From CAYNRG01 sp047974855 (GTDB taxonomy: Bacteria > Bacillota_I > Bacilli_A > Erysipelotrichales > Erysipelotrichaceae): 31,650 bases of DNA. The position numbers were made by a program, and so were the translations under genes. Positions 24,722 through 31,650 of this stretch are shown here, piece by piece; position 1 is the stretch's first letter, and each line of letters starts with the position of its first letter. Where the stretch lies: NCBI GenBank assembly GCA_047974855.1, contig JBKECT010000049.1, positions 1-31,650 of the forward strand, given 5' to 3'. A model generated the notes under the pieces. It was not told the DNA's origin, did not search any database, and worked only from the letters and a program-made list of their open reading frames with translations.

Positions 24722-24758
24722 AACGGGAAATTATCCTGTATGCGAAAGGGGCTTATAT

Positions 24759-26069
24759 ATGAGCGGAAAAAGCGTATCAATTATCGAAAGGTTTCAAGGA
24801 TTCATGGAGAAGTATATTGTGCCAATTGGGGTGAAAATATCGCAACAAAGGCATATGGCTTCAGTAAGGGATGGAATGACTGTAATGATTCCATTAACAA
24901 TTATCGGGGGCTTCGCAATTTTGTTAGCTGTTCCACCAATACCATCTGGTGTCACTGAGGGGACAAACTTCTTTTATTCCTTCCTTCTTGCTTGGCAAAG
25001 TTGGGCGGCGGCAAACTATGCAAATTTGATTATTCCATATAACTTAACAATAGGAGTAATTTCAATTTATGTAGTAGCTGGTGTTTCGTATTGTTTGGCA
25101 AAACACTATAAAATGGATGGAATAAATAACATGCTTTCAGCGCTAGTAGTATTTTTATGTGTGAGTGGAGCGGTTGATTTAACTACAAACAGTATTGTGA
25201 TAGGCAAATTAGGGGCAGCGTATATGTTTGGTGCGATGATTATTGGATTACTTGTTGTAGAAATAAATCACTTCTTTATAAGTAAAAACATAGTTATTAA
25301 ATTGCCTGAATCTGTGCCGCCAAATGTTGCAGCACCATTTAATGTGCTGATCCCATTGGCATTTAATGTTGTGTTCTTTATGCTGTTAAATGTGCTAATT
25401 ACCACATGGACTGGTGCAGGACTTACATCATTAATATTTACAATTTTTCAACCATTAATGAGGGCAACAGGAAGTCTGCCATCAGTATTATTGATTAATG
25501 TAATTATGACAACCTTTTGGTTCTTTGGTATCCATGGCGCAAACATGGTATCTGTTGTAGTAACACCAATCACAACGGCAGCAATCGCCGCAAACTTAGA
25601 AGCATATAGTTTAGGGAAAGAAATGGAATACATCTTTGCAGGATCAGTAAACAGCGTCTTTGGAAACTGGATTACTTACACCGCAATGTTATTCGTAATA
25701 TTTTGCTTTGCGAAAAGTGCTCAGCTTAAATCTGTTGCTAAGGTTGCAATAGTTCCGAGTGTATTTAACATAAACGAGCCATCAATATTTGGGCTACCAA
25801 CAGTGTTAAATATATATACTTATATTCCATTAGTATTGTGCAGTATTATTAATTTCACTTCATATTATTTGCTTGCGAGTGCAGGTGTGTTAGGGAAATT
25901 TTATATGACACTGCCATTTACAACACCAGGTCCATTGGCTGCGTTTCTTTCAACAATGGATTGGAAAACAATTATACTGTGGGCAGTATTGTTTATTGTA
26001 GATTTTATAATCTTAATTCCATTTATAAAAACGTATGACAAGCAATTACAGAAAACAGAACAAAATTAA
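24759..26069 (+). CDS. PTS EIIC permease, lactose/cellobiose (CelB/ChbC) type
   Basis: Membrane component of a sugar phosphotransferase system, 436 residues, about ten membrane segments. The N-terminus FMEKYIVPIGVKISQQRHM followed by VRDGMTVMIPLTIIGGF is typical of the CelB/ChbC/LicC class, which carry aryl- or N-acetylated beta-disaccharides. The central FFGIHGANMVSVVVTP and NEPSIFGLPTVLN are the usual substrate-site motifs. The sequence NEPSIFG matches the family's conserved NEP loop. AAAGGGG precedes ATG 24759. No EIIA or EIIB is present in the operon or in this window, so those must be supplied from elsewhere, or the protein works unusually. A hairpin separates it from the next gene. Confidence 0.9.
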   Translation: MSGKSVSIIERFQGFMEKYIVPIGVKISQQRHMASVRDGMTVMIPLTIIGGFAILLAVPPIPSGVTEGTNFFYSFLLAWQSWAAANYANLIIPYNLTIGVISIYVVAGVSYCLAKHYKMDGINNMLSALVVFLCVSGAVDLTTNSIVIGKLGAAYMFGAMIIGLLVVEINHFFISKNIVIKLPESVPPNVAAPFNVLIPLAFNVVFFMLLNVLITTWTGAGLTSLIFTIFQPLMRATGSLPSVLLINVIMTTFWFFGIHGANMVSVVVTPITTAAIAANLEAYSLGKEMEYIFAGSVNSVFGNWITYTAMLFVIFCFAKSAQLKSVAKVAIVPSVFNINEPSIFGLPTVLNIYTYIPLVLCSIINFTSYYLLASAGVLGKFYMTLPFTTPGPLAAFLSTMDWKTIILWAVLFIVDFIILIPFIKTYDKQLQKTEQN

Positions 26070-26070
26070 T

Positions 26071-26092
26071 GAGAAGCATCTGCTTCTCTTTT
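26071..26092 (+). terminator. Attenuating hairpin after the EIIC gene
   Basis: GAGAAGCA (26071-26078) and TGCTTCTC (26081-26088) form a perfect inverted repeat followed by four T residues, directly after the EIIC stop. The downstream gene has its own ribosome site but no evident promoter, so some read-through is expected. Confidence 0.6.
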
Positions 26093-26121
26093 AATATAAG
26101 TTAAAACAAAGGAGGATAAAA

Positions 26122-26835
26122 ATGGAATTAATTGTAAATGCTGATGATTTTGGGCTAACCAAAGGGGTAGTTGATGGTATAATATTTGGCTATGAAAATG
26201 GGATAATTAGGTCTACAACTGCGCTATGTAATAGTAAATATCTAGAATATGGTGCACAGAAAGCAAAAGAGTATGATGGGTTAGCAATAGGAGTTCATTT
26301 AGTGCTCACTTTAGGGAAATCAATTACAGAAAACAGCACTCTGACTGATGGTAATGGTAATTTTTATAGTCGGACAGAACTAGACGCGAAGCAATTAGAT
26401 GAAGTTGAGCTATACAATGAGTGGAAAGCGCAAATTCTTAGATATATAACAGTATTTGGAAAAAATCCAAGCCATTTAGACTCCCATCATAGCGTGCATG
26501 ATATGTGTGAGGTATCGAAAAATGTGTCGACAAAACTCGCAAAAGAGTTTGGTTTAGAGTTTCGAAGAAATGGGAAGTATACGTTCATTAATAATTTCTA
26601 TGGTGAAAGTGCGACTGTGGACAATTTCATTAATATATTAAAGGAAAATAAAGGATGTAAAATAGAGGTGATGTGCCATCCTGCATTTAATGATACGGAA
26701 CTAATGGAGATTAGCTCATACAACGCAAATAGAGAAAAGGAACTTGCTGTTCTGTGCGATGAAAAAGTGAAACAGTACATTGCTGAAAACTGCATATCTG
26801 TCATTAATTATCAAAATGGAAAAGGAGTTAAATAA
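26122..26835 (+). CDS. chbG: ChbG/YdjC-family carbohydrate deacetylase
   Basis: Metal-dependent N-deacetylase of 237 residues. E. coli ChbG removes one acetyl group from chitobiose or its 6-phosphate after PTS uptake. Here the family motifs are clear: NADDFG at 6-11 (D8, D9), GVHLVLTLG near 57, SHLDSHHSVHD near 116 and CHPAFND near 183. AAAGGAGG lies upstream of ATG 26122. Following a chitobiose-type EIIC, it probably deacetylates the imported phosphorylated sugar and releases acetate. The next gene starts immediately after the stop, with AAAGGAG inside the end of this gene. Confidence 0.88.
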   Translation: MELIVNADDFGLTKGVVDGIIFGYENGIIRSTTALCNSKYLEYGAQKAKEYDGLAIGVHLVLTLGKSITENSTLTDGNGNFYSRTELDAKQLDEVELYNEWKAQILRYITVFGKNPSHLDSHHSVHDMCEVSKNVSTKLAKEFGLEFRRNGKYTFINNFYGESATVDNFINILKENKGCKIEVMCHPAFNDTELMEISSYNANREKELAVLCDEKVKQYIAENCISVINYQNGKGVK

Positions 26836-28191
26836 ATGAAAAAAATAAGGATAGGGTCAGGAGCTGGATTTGGTGGAGATAGAATAGAGCCGGCTATTGA
26901 CCTCATTAAAAGAGGCAATTTAGACTACATTATATTTGAGTGTTTAGCGGAGAGAACAATTTCCCTTGCACAAAAAGAGAAAACTAGAAATCCAGCAAAA
27001 GGATATAATGAGCTGTTTGAATACAGAATGGATAAGGTATTAGATGCACTTAAAGAAGAAAAAGTAACCGTTATAACAAATATGGGGGCAGCAAACCCCA
27101 AAGCAGCTGCGCTTGTATGCAAAGAAATGGCACAGCAAAAGGGATTTAAAAAAATGAAAATAGCGTATGTTTTGGGAGATGATATATCAAAGTCAGTTAA
27201 TAACTATTTATCTTGTGAAGTGATAGAAACAAAACAAAAGTTAAAAGAAATTAAAGATGAAATTATTTCGGCTAATGGATATGTTGGTGTCAGAGGAATT
27301 GTTGATGCACTAAAAAATAATGCGGATATTATAATAACAGGAAGAGTTGCAGATCCATCACTAGTGCTTGCCCCATTAATCTATGAATTTGATTGGGCGA
27401 TGGATGAATATGATAAACTTGGTCGCGGAACTTTAATAGGGCATCTATTAGAGTGCGCAGGACAAGTAACTGGGGGATACTTTGCAAATCCTCCGTTTTG
27501 CAATGTTCCAGATTTGTGGAATTTAGGTTTTCCATTTATAGATGTTGATGAAAATGGAGATGGGTTGATAAGCAAACTAGACAATACAGGAGGACTTGTT
27601 TCAGAGGAAACAGTCAAGCAGCAAATCTTATATGAAATACAGGATCCAAGTACATATTTTACACCCGATGTAATTGCTGATTTTTCAAAAGTTGAAGTAG
27701 AACAAGTCGAGATGAATAAAGTGGCTGTTAAAAATGCAAGTGGCAGAGCACCCAACGGTCATTTTAAAACAAGTGTTGGATATCGAGATTGCTACATTGG
27801 AGAAGGGCAGATTAGTTATGGCGGAGAGAATGCGTTGGAACGAGCGAGAATTGCGGAAGGGATTATTCGAAAGAGATTGGAAGTTGTAGATGTGAAATAT
27901 TCTGAAATAAATTTTGAGTATATTGGGTACAGTTCACTTTTTAAGAAACCACTTAAAGAAGATACTCAACCAAATGAGGTTAGGTTGCGTGCAGCAGCAC
28001 GAACAGAGGATGTAAAAAATGCAAAAATAATAGGCAATGAAGTAGAGGCGTTGTACACAAATGGACCATACGGTGGCGGAGGAGTAAGAAAAGAAGTGGT
28101 TGAAGTAATTGGAATATGCTCCATTCTAATTCCTGCTGAAAACTTTGATATTAGTGTTGGGTACGAGGAGGTATGCAATAATGAAGCTTAA
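26836..28191 (+). CDS. AtuA-family (DUF1446) protein
   Basis: This 451-residue protein matches the DUF1446 family, named after AtuA of acyclic terpene utilisation in Pseudomonas. Its reaction is not established to my knowledge. The N-terminal phrase IRIGSGAGFGGDRIEPAIDLI, shown here by its ends IRIGSG and EPAIDL, is the family hallmark. Further typical segments are LDYIIFECLAERT, VITNMGAANPKAAA, IIITGRVADPSLVLAP, ECAGQVTGGYFANPP, NTGGLVSEETVKQQ and a C-terminal YTNGPYGGGGVRK. No signal peptide or membrane segment is seen. It overlaps the following small gene by 11 nt. In many proteins a small domain is fused at the C-terminus of AtuA, and here it is a separate gene. Confidence 0.85.
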   Translation: MKKIRIGSGAGFGGDRIEPAIDLIKRGNLDYIIFECLAERTISLAQKEKTRNPAKGYNELFEYRMDKVLDALKEEKVTVITNMGAANPKAAALVCKEMAQQKGFKKMKIAYVLGDDISKSVNNYLSCEVIETKQKLKEIKDEIISANGYVGVRGIVDALKNNADIIITGRVADPSLVLAPLIYEFDWAMDEYDKLGRGTLIGHLLECAGQVTGGYFANPPFCNVPDLWNLGFPFIDVDENGDGLISKLDNTGGLVSEETVKQQILYEIQDPSTYFTPDVIADFSKVEVEQVEMNKVAVKNASGRAPNGHFKTSVGYRDCYIGEGQISYGGENALERARIAEGIIRKRLEVVDVKYSEINFEYIGYSSLFKKPLKEDTQPNEVRLRAAARTEDVKNAKIIGNEVEALYTNGPYGGGGVRKEVVEVIGICSILIPAENFDISVGYEEVCNNEA

Positions 28192-28483
28192 AGAAATTGC
28201 GCATTCAAGAACAGGAGATAAGGGAAATATTTCTACAATATCGGTCATTGCATATGATATTAGTAATTATGAATTGATTAAGGAAAAAGTAAGTGTAGAA
28301 AAGGTTAGAGAGCAATTTAAAAATATTGTTTACGGTGTAATAAGCCGGTATGAAATAGAGAGCATAGGAGCATTAAATTTTGTGCTTGAAGATGCACTAG
28401 GTGGAGGAGTTACTAGATCGCTATCCTTAGATATGCATGGGAAAGCACTGTGCAGCTTGATGCTAGAATTAGAGGTAGATTAG
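28181..28483 (+). CDS. Small AtuA-like domain protein
   Basis: This 100-residue protein begins MKLKEIAHSRTGDKGN, which matches the short domain that is fused to, or encoded next to, AtuA/DUF1446 proteins (HxRSGDKGN). It continues with a strand-helix pattern and ends LGGGVTRSLSLDMHGKALC, also characteristic. GAGGAGG lies 9 nt before ATG 28181, inside the end of the AtuA gene. A longer frame from 28145 lacks a ribosome site. It very probably forms a complex with the AtuA-family protein. The thiolase follows 2 nt after the stop. Confidence 0.82.
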   Translation: MKLKEIAHSRTGDKGNISTISVIAYDISNYELIKEKVSVEKVREQFKNIVYGVISRYEIESIGALNFVLEDALGGGVTRSLSLDMHGKALCSLMLELEVD

Positions 28484-28485
28484 AT

Positions 28486-29676
28486 ATGGAAGAAAAAATT
28501 GTATTCGTTTCTCCTTGTAGAAGTGCTATTGGGAAAGTTGATGGAGCTCTTTCCAGTTTAAGTTCAGTTGATTTGTGTGTAAAAGCAATAAATAGTGTGA
28601 TAGATAGATCAGGACTTAAAAAAAATGACATCAATCATGTTGTGATAGGGTCAGCACTACAAGCGGGATGTGGGCAGAATATCGCAAGGCAAGCAATCAT
28701 TAAAGCTGAATTGCCTCACAAAACAGTAGGACAAACAATAAATATGGTTTGTGGATCTGGGCTACAGGCGGTTAACACTGCTGTTATGCTTATAAAAACA
28801 AATCAAGCTGAAGTTGTAATCGCCGGTGGAGTTGAAAGCATGTCGAATGCTCCACATATTTTACAAAATGTGAATAAAATGAAGCAGTTATCTACAGGTG
28901 CAGTCTTAAGTTCAATAATCACAGATGGGCTTTGGGAAAACAATGGTAATTATCATATGGGGATAACCGCAGAAAATCTTGCTGAAAAGTATCTAATCAG
29001 CAGGGAGGAACAAGATAAATTTGCACTAGAAAGTCAGGAAAAATATAGACACGCATTAGAGAACGAGAGATTTAAAGATGAAATATTCCCAATGGTTATA
29101 GAAACAAAGGGTGAAAAATTAGTGTTCGATAGGGATGAACACCCAAGAAATGTAACGATAGAAAGTCTTTCAAGATTAAACCCGGTATTTAAGCAAAACG
29201 GAACTGTAACCGTCGGAAACTCATCAGGAGTAAACGATGGAGTTGCGATGGTTCTTGTTATGAGTGAGAAAAAAGCGAAAGAACTTGGTGTGACTCCTAT
29301 TGCGGTTTGGAAAGACACTTCTTGTATTGGGGTAGACCCCAAATACATGGGTATTGGACCCGCATTAGCAACAGAAGAACTTTTAAATAAAAATGAGATT
29401 GGAGTTAATGATTTAGATCTTATTGAGTCCAATGAAGCATTTGCAGCACAGTCACTAGCTGTTGAGAAATATTTGAATTGGGATAGAAGAAAGGTAAACG
29501 TAAATGGAGGAGCCATTTCGCTCGGCCATCCACTAGGAGCATCGGGGTGTAGAATTCTTGTAACACTATTACATGAACTAAACAGAGAAAAATATAAATT
29601 AGGATTGGCCACTTTATGCATAGGTGGTGGAATGGGAATAGCAATGCTAGTGGAGAGGTATAATGATGAGAAATAA
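28486..29676 (+). CDS. Acetyl-CoA acetyltransferase (thiolase)
   Basis: Thiolase of 396 residues. It cleaves acetoacetyl-CoA, or a close 3-oxoacyl-CoA, to acetyl-CoA, or runs in reverse. The catalytic Cys is C89 in MVCGSGLQAV. The other family motifs are present: NEAFAAQ, NGGAISLGHPLGASG with the catalytic His, and LCIGGGMG with the second Cys. ATG 28486 is chosen because AGAGGT lies 9 nt upstream. A GTG at 28450 lies inside the previous gene. The CoA-transferase genes start inside its end, so the three form a tight unit for 3-oxoacid breakdown. Confidence 0.95.
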   Translation: MEEKIVFVSPCRSAIGKVDGALSSLSSVDLCVKAINSVIDRSGLKKNDINHVVIGSALQAGCGQNIARQAIIKAELPHKTVGQTINMVCGSGLQAVNTAVMLIKTNQAEVVIAGGVESMSNAPHILQNVNKMKQLSTGAVLSSIITDGLWENNGNYHMGITAENLAEKYLISREEQDKFALESQEKYRHALENERFKDEIFPMVIETKGEKLVFDRDEHPRNVTIESLSRLNPVFKQNGTVTVGNSSGVNDGVAMVLVMSEKKAKELGVTPIAVWKDTSCIGVDPKYMGIGPALATEELLNKNEIGVNDLDLIESNEAFAAQSLAVEKYLNWDRRKVNVNGGAISLGHPLGASGCRILVTLLHELNREKYKLGLATLCIGGGMGIAMLVERYNDEK

Positions 29677-30358
29677 AATGATTTCTTTTGATGCATTAGA
29701 GAACATTTTCTATGATGGTATGACTATCATGGTTGGGGGTTTTATGGGGTGTGGAACACCTCATAAACTTATTGATTATTTAGCTCAATCGGATATTCAA
29801 AATATGACACTAATCTGCAATGATGGAGCACTACATGATTTCAATGGTGAGAAATATTACGGCGTTGCGAAATTGATAAACGAAGGAAAAGTAAAAAAAC
29901 TTATTGCAACACATGTAGGATTAAATGAAGATGTTTCCGAGTTAGTGAATAGTGGGAAATTGGAAGTAGAACTTATCCCACAAGGATCATTTGTCGAAAT
30001 GATAAGAGCAGGGGGATATGGATTAGGTGGAGTGATAACTCCAACTGGGGTTGGAACTGAAATCGAAAATTCTGAACATGTATACAAAAAAATTGAAATT
30101 GATGGGAAAGAATATCTAATTGAAAAACCACTAAAAGCAGATGTTTCATTAATTTACGGAAGTAAAGTTGACTATGCAGGGAATATTTGGTGTGAGGGAA
30201 CTACTAAAAATTTCAATATTGCTATGGCGAGTGCAGGCAAAGTTGTAATCGCTGAAGCAGGGGAAATAGTATCCAGTGAGTGTATTGGGCATGAAAATAT
30301 TGCGATTCCTTCAATATTAATCAACTATATTGTTGGGGGAGGAAATGAGATTGGATAA
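29663..30358 (+). CDS. atoD: Short-chain CoA-transferase subunit alpha (AtoD-like)
   Basis: Alpha subunit of a class I CoA-transferase, 231 residues. E. coli AtoDA moves CoA from acetyl-CoA to acetoacetate or short fatty acids. Recognisable segments are FYDGMTIMVGGFMGCGTP, LTLICNDGA-like (MTLICNDGALHD), KLIATHVGLN, IPQGSFVEMIRAGGYGLGG and ITPTGVGTEIE. These track E. coli AtoD closely. The ATG at 29663, with GGAGAGGT upstream, overlaps the thiolase end by 14 nt. The beta-subunit gene starts 14 nt before this stop. Confidence 0.93.
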   Translation: MMRNKMISFDALENIFYDGMTIMVGGFMGCGTPHKLIDYLAQSDIQNMTLICNDGALHDFNGEKYYGVAKLINEGKVKKLIATHVGLNEDVSELVNSGKLEVELIPQGSFVEMIRAGGYGLGGVITPTGVGTEIENSEHVYKKIEIDGKEYLIEKPLKADVSLIYGSKVDYAGNIWCEGTTKNFNIAMASAGKVVIAEAGEIVSSECIGHENIAIPSILINYIVGGGNEIG

Positions 30359-30971
30359 GAAAATATATATTGCAAAAAGGGTTGCAAAGGAGTTAGATAA
30401 AAATAGTGTAATAAATCTTGGGATAGGAATTCCATCTCAAGTTGCAGAGTTTATAAGTGATGATATGAACATAGTTATTCAGTCAGAGAATGGGATTATT
30501 GGTATGTCAAGCAGTATTCTCAACTCGCTGAATGTCGTAAATGCATGTGGGCAAATGACAGGTATAAACAAGCAGGGAGCATACATAGATTCTGCACTTT
30601 CATTTGGATTGATAAGAGGAGGACATATAGACTGCACAGTGCTTGGAGCACTGGAAGTTGACCAAGAGGGAAATATTGCGAATTGGCTAGTTCCAGGAAA
30701 AAAGATATCTGGGATGGGTGGAGCGATGGACTTATTAGTAGGAGCAAAAAAAGTTATTGTTGCTATGGAACACTGCTCAAAAGGTAAAATTAAGATAAAA
30801 GAAAAGTGCACATTACCACTAACCGCAATCAAGTGTGTTGATTTGATTATTACAGAAATGTGCGTAATGAAAGTGACAGAACGAGGATTAGAGCTTGTAG
30901 AAATAAGTGATGGCTATACATTTGATGATGTTCAAAGTGTAACTGAATCACGGTTAATATATGAAAAGTAA
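30345..30971 (+). CDS. atoA: Short-chain CoA-transferase subunit beta (AtoA-like)
   Basis: Beta subunit, 208 residues, carrying the catalytic Glu that forms the glutamyl-CoA thioester: E48 in VIQSENGIIGM. Other family segments are INLGIGIPSQVA, SFGLIRGGHIDCTVLGAL, NWLVPGKKISGMGGAMDL and VAMEHCSKGK. ATG 30345 is preceded by GGGGGAGG at short distance. A TTG at 30330 is a weaker alternative. Last gene of the operon. No convincing terminator is seen directly after it; the next hairpin is at 31144. Confidence 0.93.
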   Translation: MRLDKKIYIAKRVAKELDKNSVINLGIGIPSQVAEFISDDMNIVIQSENGIIGMSSSILNSLNVVNACGQMTGINKQGAYIDSALSFGLIRGGHIDCTVLGALEVDQEGNIANWLVPGKKISGMGGAMDLLVGAKKVIVAMEHCSKGKIKIKEKCTLPLTAIKCVDLIITEMCVMKVTERGLELVEISDGYTFDDVQSVTESRLIYEK

Positions 30972-31034
30972 AATGGTCGTTAAAAGTTACAGATAAGAAA
31001 ATAAGTCAAAACAAGTGTAAAAATAATAGAAGAT

Positions 31035-31139
31035 ATTAAGTTGGTAACGATGAGAACGAATTTGGATGAATAGTTTGCACTAGATGAGATTAAAGTCAAG
31101 GGGATATTACAATGTGAACAAAAGAAGATGATAAAGTAA
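31035..31139 (+). pseudogene. Decayed fragment of a GH101-type C-terminal repeat domain
   Basis: Positions 31035-31106 align without gaps to 21444-21515 of the GH101 gene, with 51 of 72 bases identical by my count. In the same frame the fragment reads LVTMRTNLDE, stop, FALDEIKVKGI, against LVTVRANPDEGFILDEIKVNGI in the GH101 protein (quoted in part: LVTVRANPDE and FILDEIKVNGI). The stop TAG replaces a Gly codon. The frame ends with TAA at 31137. It is a remnant of a second surface protein carrying this bacterial repeat domain. A terminator directly follows. Confidence 0.75.
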
Positions 31140-31143
31140 TTTC

Positions 31144-31178
31144 AAAGAAACTATATGCGCAGGCAGGTAGTTTCTTTT
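31144..31178 (+). terminator. Intrinsic terminator
   Basis: AAAGAAACTA (31144-31153) pairs perfectly with TAGTTTCTTT (31168-31177) around a 14-nt loop, followed by a T-rich stretch. It lies just after the decayed gene fragment and is the first hairpin downstream of atoA, so it probably ends that operon now. Confidence 0.65.
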
Positions 31179-31319
31179 CTTTGAAGAGCTATACAAATAG
31201 CATGCTTGTACTGTTTCTTTCATTAAGAACAATAAGTACGAGAAAAAGATAGTAGGATAGTTCGGGAGTATAAAGTAGAGATAGTATAGGAATAAAATAT
31301 AGTCTAGTAGACAGCATTT
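31179..31319. other. Gap with nothing recognised
   Basis: No open frame with a ribosome site, no promoter and no clear repeat was found here. Stop codons are dense in all frames. It may be further eroded coding sequence continuing from the fragment upstream. Confidence 0.4.
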
Positions 31320-31328
31320 TATAATATA

Positions 31329-31357
31329 TTGTATTAACAATATAAATAGTGTAAAAT
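31329..31357 (+). promoter_or_regulatory. Promoter of the right-edge operon
   Basis: TTGTAT (31329-31334), a 17-bp spacer and TAAAAT (31352-31357). A second possible -10, TATAAT, is at 31320-31325. An AGGAG ribosome site follows at 31365-31369. Confidence 0.5.
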
Positions 31358-31377
31358 TTATATCAGGAGATGCAGAA

Positions 31378-31428
31378 ATGATAAAAACTCTAGTGGATGA
31401 AAGATTTCATTTACATGCACAAAAGTAA
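31378..31428 (+). CDS. 16-codon reading frame: leader peptide or broken 5' end
   Basis: ATG 31378 lies 8 nt after AGGAG and downstream of a plausible promoter, and the frame encodes MIKTLVDERFHLHAQK. It stops 2 nt before the next ATG, which is in another frame. A single-base change would join it to the following 56-residue frame, so the two may be one frameshifted gene. A leader peptide is the alternative. Confidence 0.35.
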   Translation: MIKTLVDERFHLHAQK

Positions 31429-31430
31429 AG

Positions 31431-31601
31431 ATGGGGAAGTATGTTGATGAAGCAAAGGGAATAGCACAACAAATGTATCGCTATTTAAAAGCAGAGATTA
31501 GCTATCAACGAGAGTTTATTATCATCACCAAAAAAATAATGGGAAAATACATCGAGTTAGATACAGCCATAGGGAATAATATAATATTGGAGGGAAAATA
31601 A
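31431..31601 (+). CDS. Small hypothetical protein
   Basis: This encodes 56 residues, mostly helical in appearance (DEAKGIAQQMYRYLKAEI, then REFIIITKKIMGKYIEL), charged and without a membrane segment. It has no ribosome site of its own, so it may be the main part of a gene that began at 31378 before a frameshift. Its stop overlaps the next start by one base. I do not recognise it. Confidence 0.45.
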   Translation: MGKYVDEAKGIAQQMYRYLKAEISYQREFIIITKKIMGKYIELDTAIGNNIILEGK

Positions 31602-31650
31602 TGACTGAAATGGGAGAAGATATCATTTTTCAAAGCCGTTATAGCGAAGA
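31601..31650 (+). CDS. Start of an unidentified gene, cut by the window edge
   Basis: ATG 31601 follows GGAGGG at 7 nt and overlaps the previous stop by one base. The first 16 residues are MTEMGEDIIFQSRYSE, too few to identify. The ribosome site and coupling make it a credible gene. Confidence 0.55.
   Translation, partial: MTEMGEDIIFQSRYSE

Noticed and set aside
24703..24738. Hairpin CAGGATGA/TTATCCTG as a BglG/LicT-type antiterminator target
   Set aside because: The stem encloses the cre site, no terminator with a T run follows, and no BglG-type protein is encoded nearby.
29034..29696. Open frame of 220 codons on the minus strand opposite the thiolase gene
   Set aside because: It lies fully antisense to a gene with intact catalytic motifs, is rich in Ser/Phe/Pro as expected for a shadow frame, and has no ribosome site or family match.

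Overview
The window looks like a chromosomal segment of a low-GC, Gram-positive, probably gut-living anaerobe of the Bacillota. The grounds are AT-rich sequence, strong AGGAGG-type ribosome binding sites, the Bacillota gene order pth-mfd-rqcP, a catabolite-repression (cre) site, LPXTG-like and FIVAR surface-protein pieces, and an anaerobic-type (Cys) sulfatase. A placement in Erysipelotrichia or a neighbouring class is only a guess.

Layout. (1) Positions 1-4364: a housekeeping block with the tail of an unidentified gene, a terminator, then pth, mfd and rqcP (yabO) overlapping as one operon. (2) 4365-4716: a terminator, a decayed piece of a surface-protein repeat domain, and a second terminator. 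(3) 4717-22338: a locus for mucin core-1 O-glycans. A giant membrane-anchored GH101 endo-alpha-N-acetylgalactosaminidase should release Gal-beta-1,3-GalNAc (galacto-N-biose) at the cell surface. A binding lipoprotein and two permeases import it. A cytoplasmic GH112 phosphorylase should split it into galactose-1-phosphate and GalNAc. The same operon encodes a small membrane protein and a cytoplasmic Cys-type sulfatase. On the other strand lie an AraC-type regulator and an unassigned glycosidase-like protein of 665 residues. The three promoters, for the transporter operon, the GH101 gene and the unassigned enzyme, share a tandem half-site of the form AAAGCAAT with exactly 21 bp between copies and exactly 59 bp from the first copy to the -10 box. 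I infer that they form one AraC regulon.

(4) 22344-30971: a second catabolic locus. On the minus strand lie a ceramidase-family hydrolase, an RpiR regulator and a small unknown protein. Divergent from them, behind an excellent promoter with a cre site, lie a lone PTS EIIC permease, a ChbG/YdjC deacetylase, an AtuA-family (DUF1446) protein, a small AtuA-like partner, a thiolase and both subunits of an AtoDA-type CoA-transferase. The last three should convert a 3-oxoacid such as acetoacetate to acetyl-CoA. The mix of a sugar permease and deacetylase with AtuA and 3-oxoacid enzymes does not match a pathway I know, and it is my best candidate for an undescribed system.

(5) 30972-31650: a decayed fragment 71% identical over 72 nt to the C-terminal repeat of the GH101 gene, a terminator, and the start of an unidentified small-gene operon. 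I saw no tRNA, rRNA, CRISPR array or insertion sequence.
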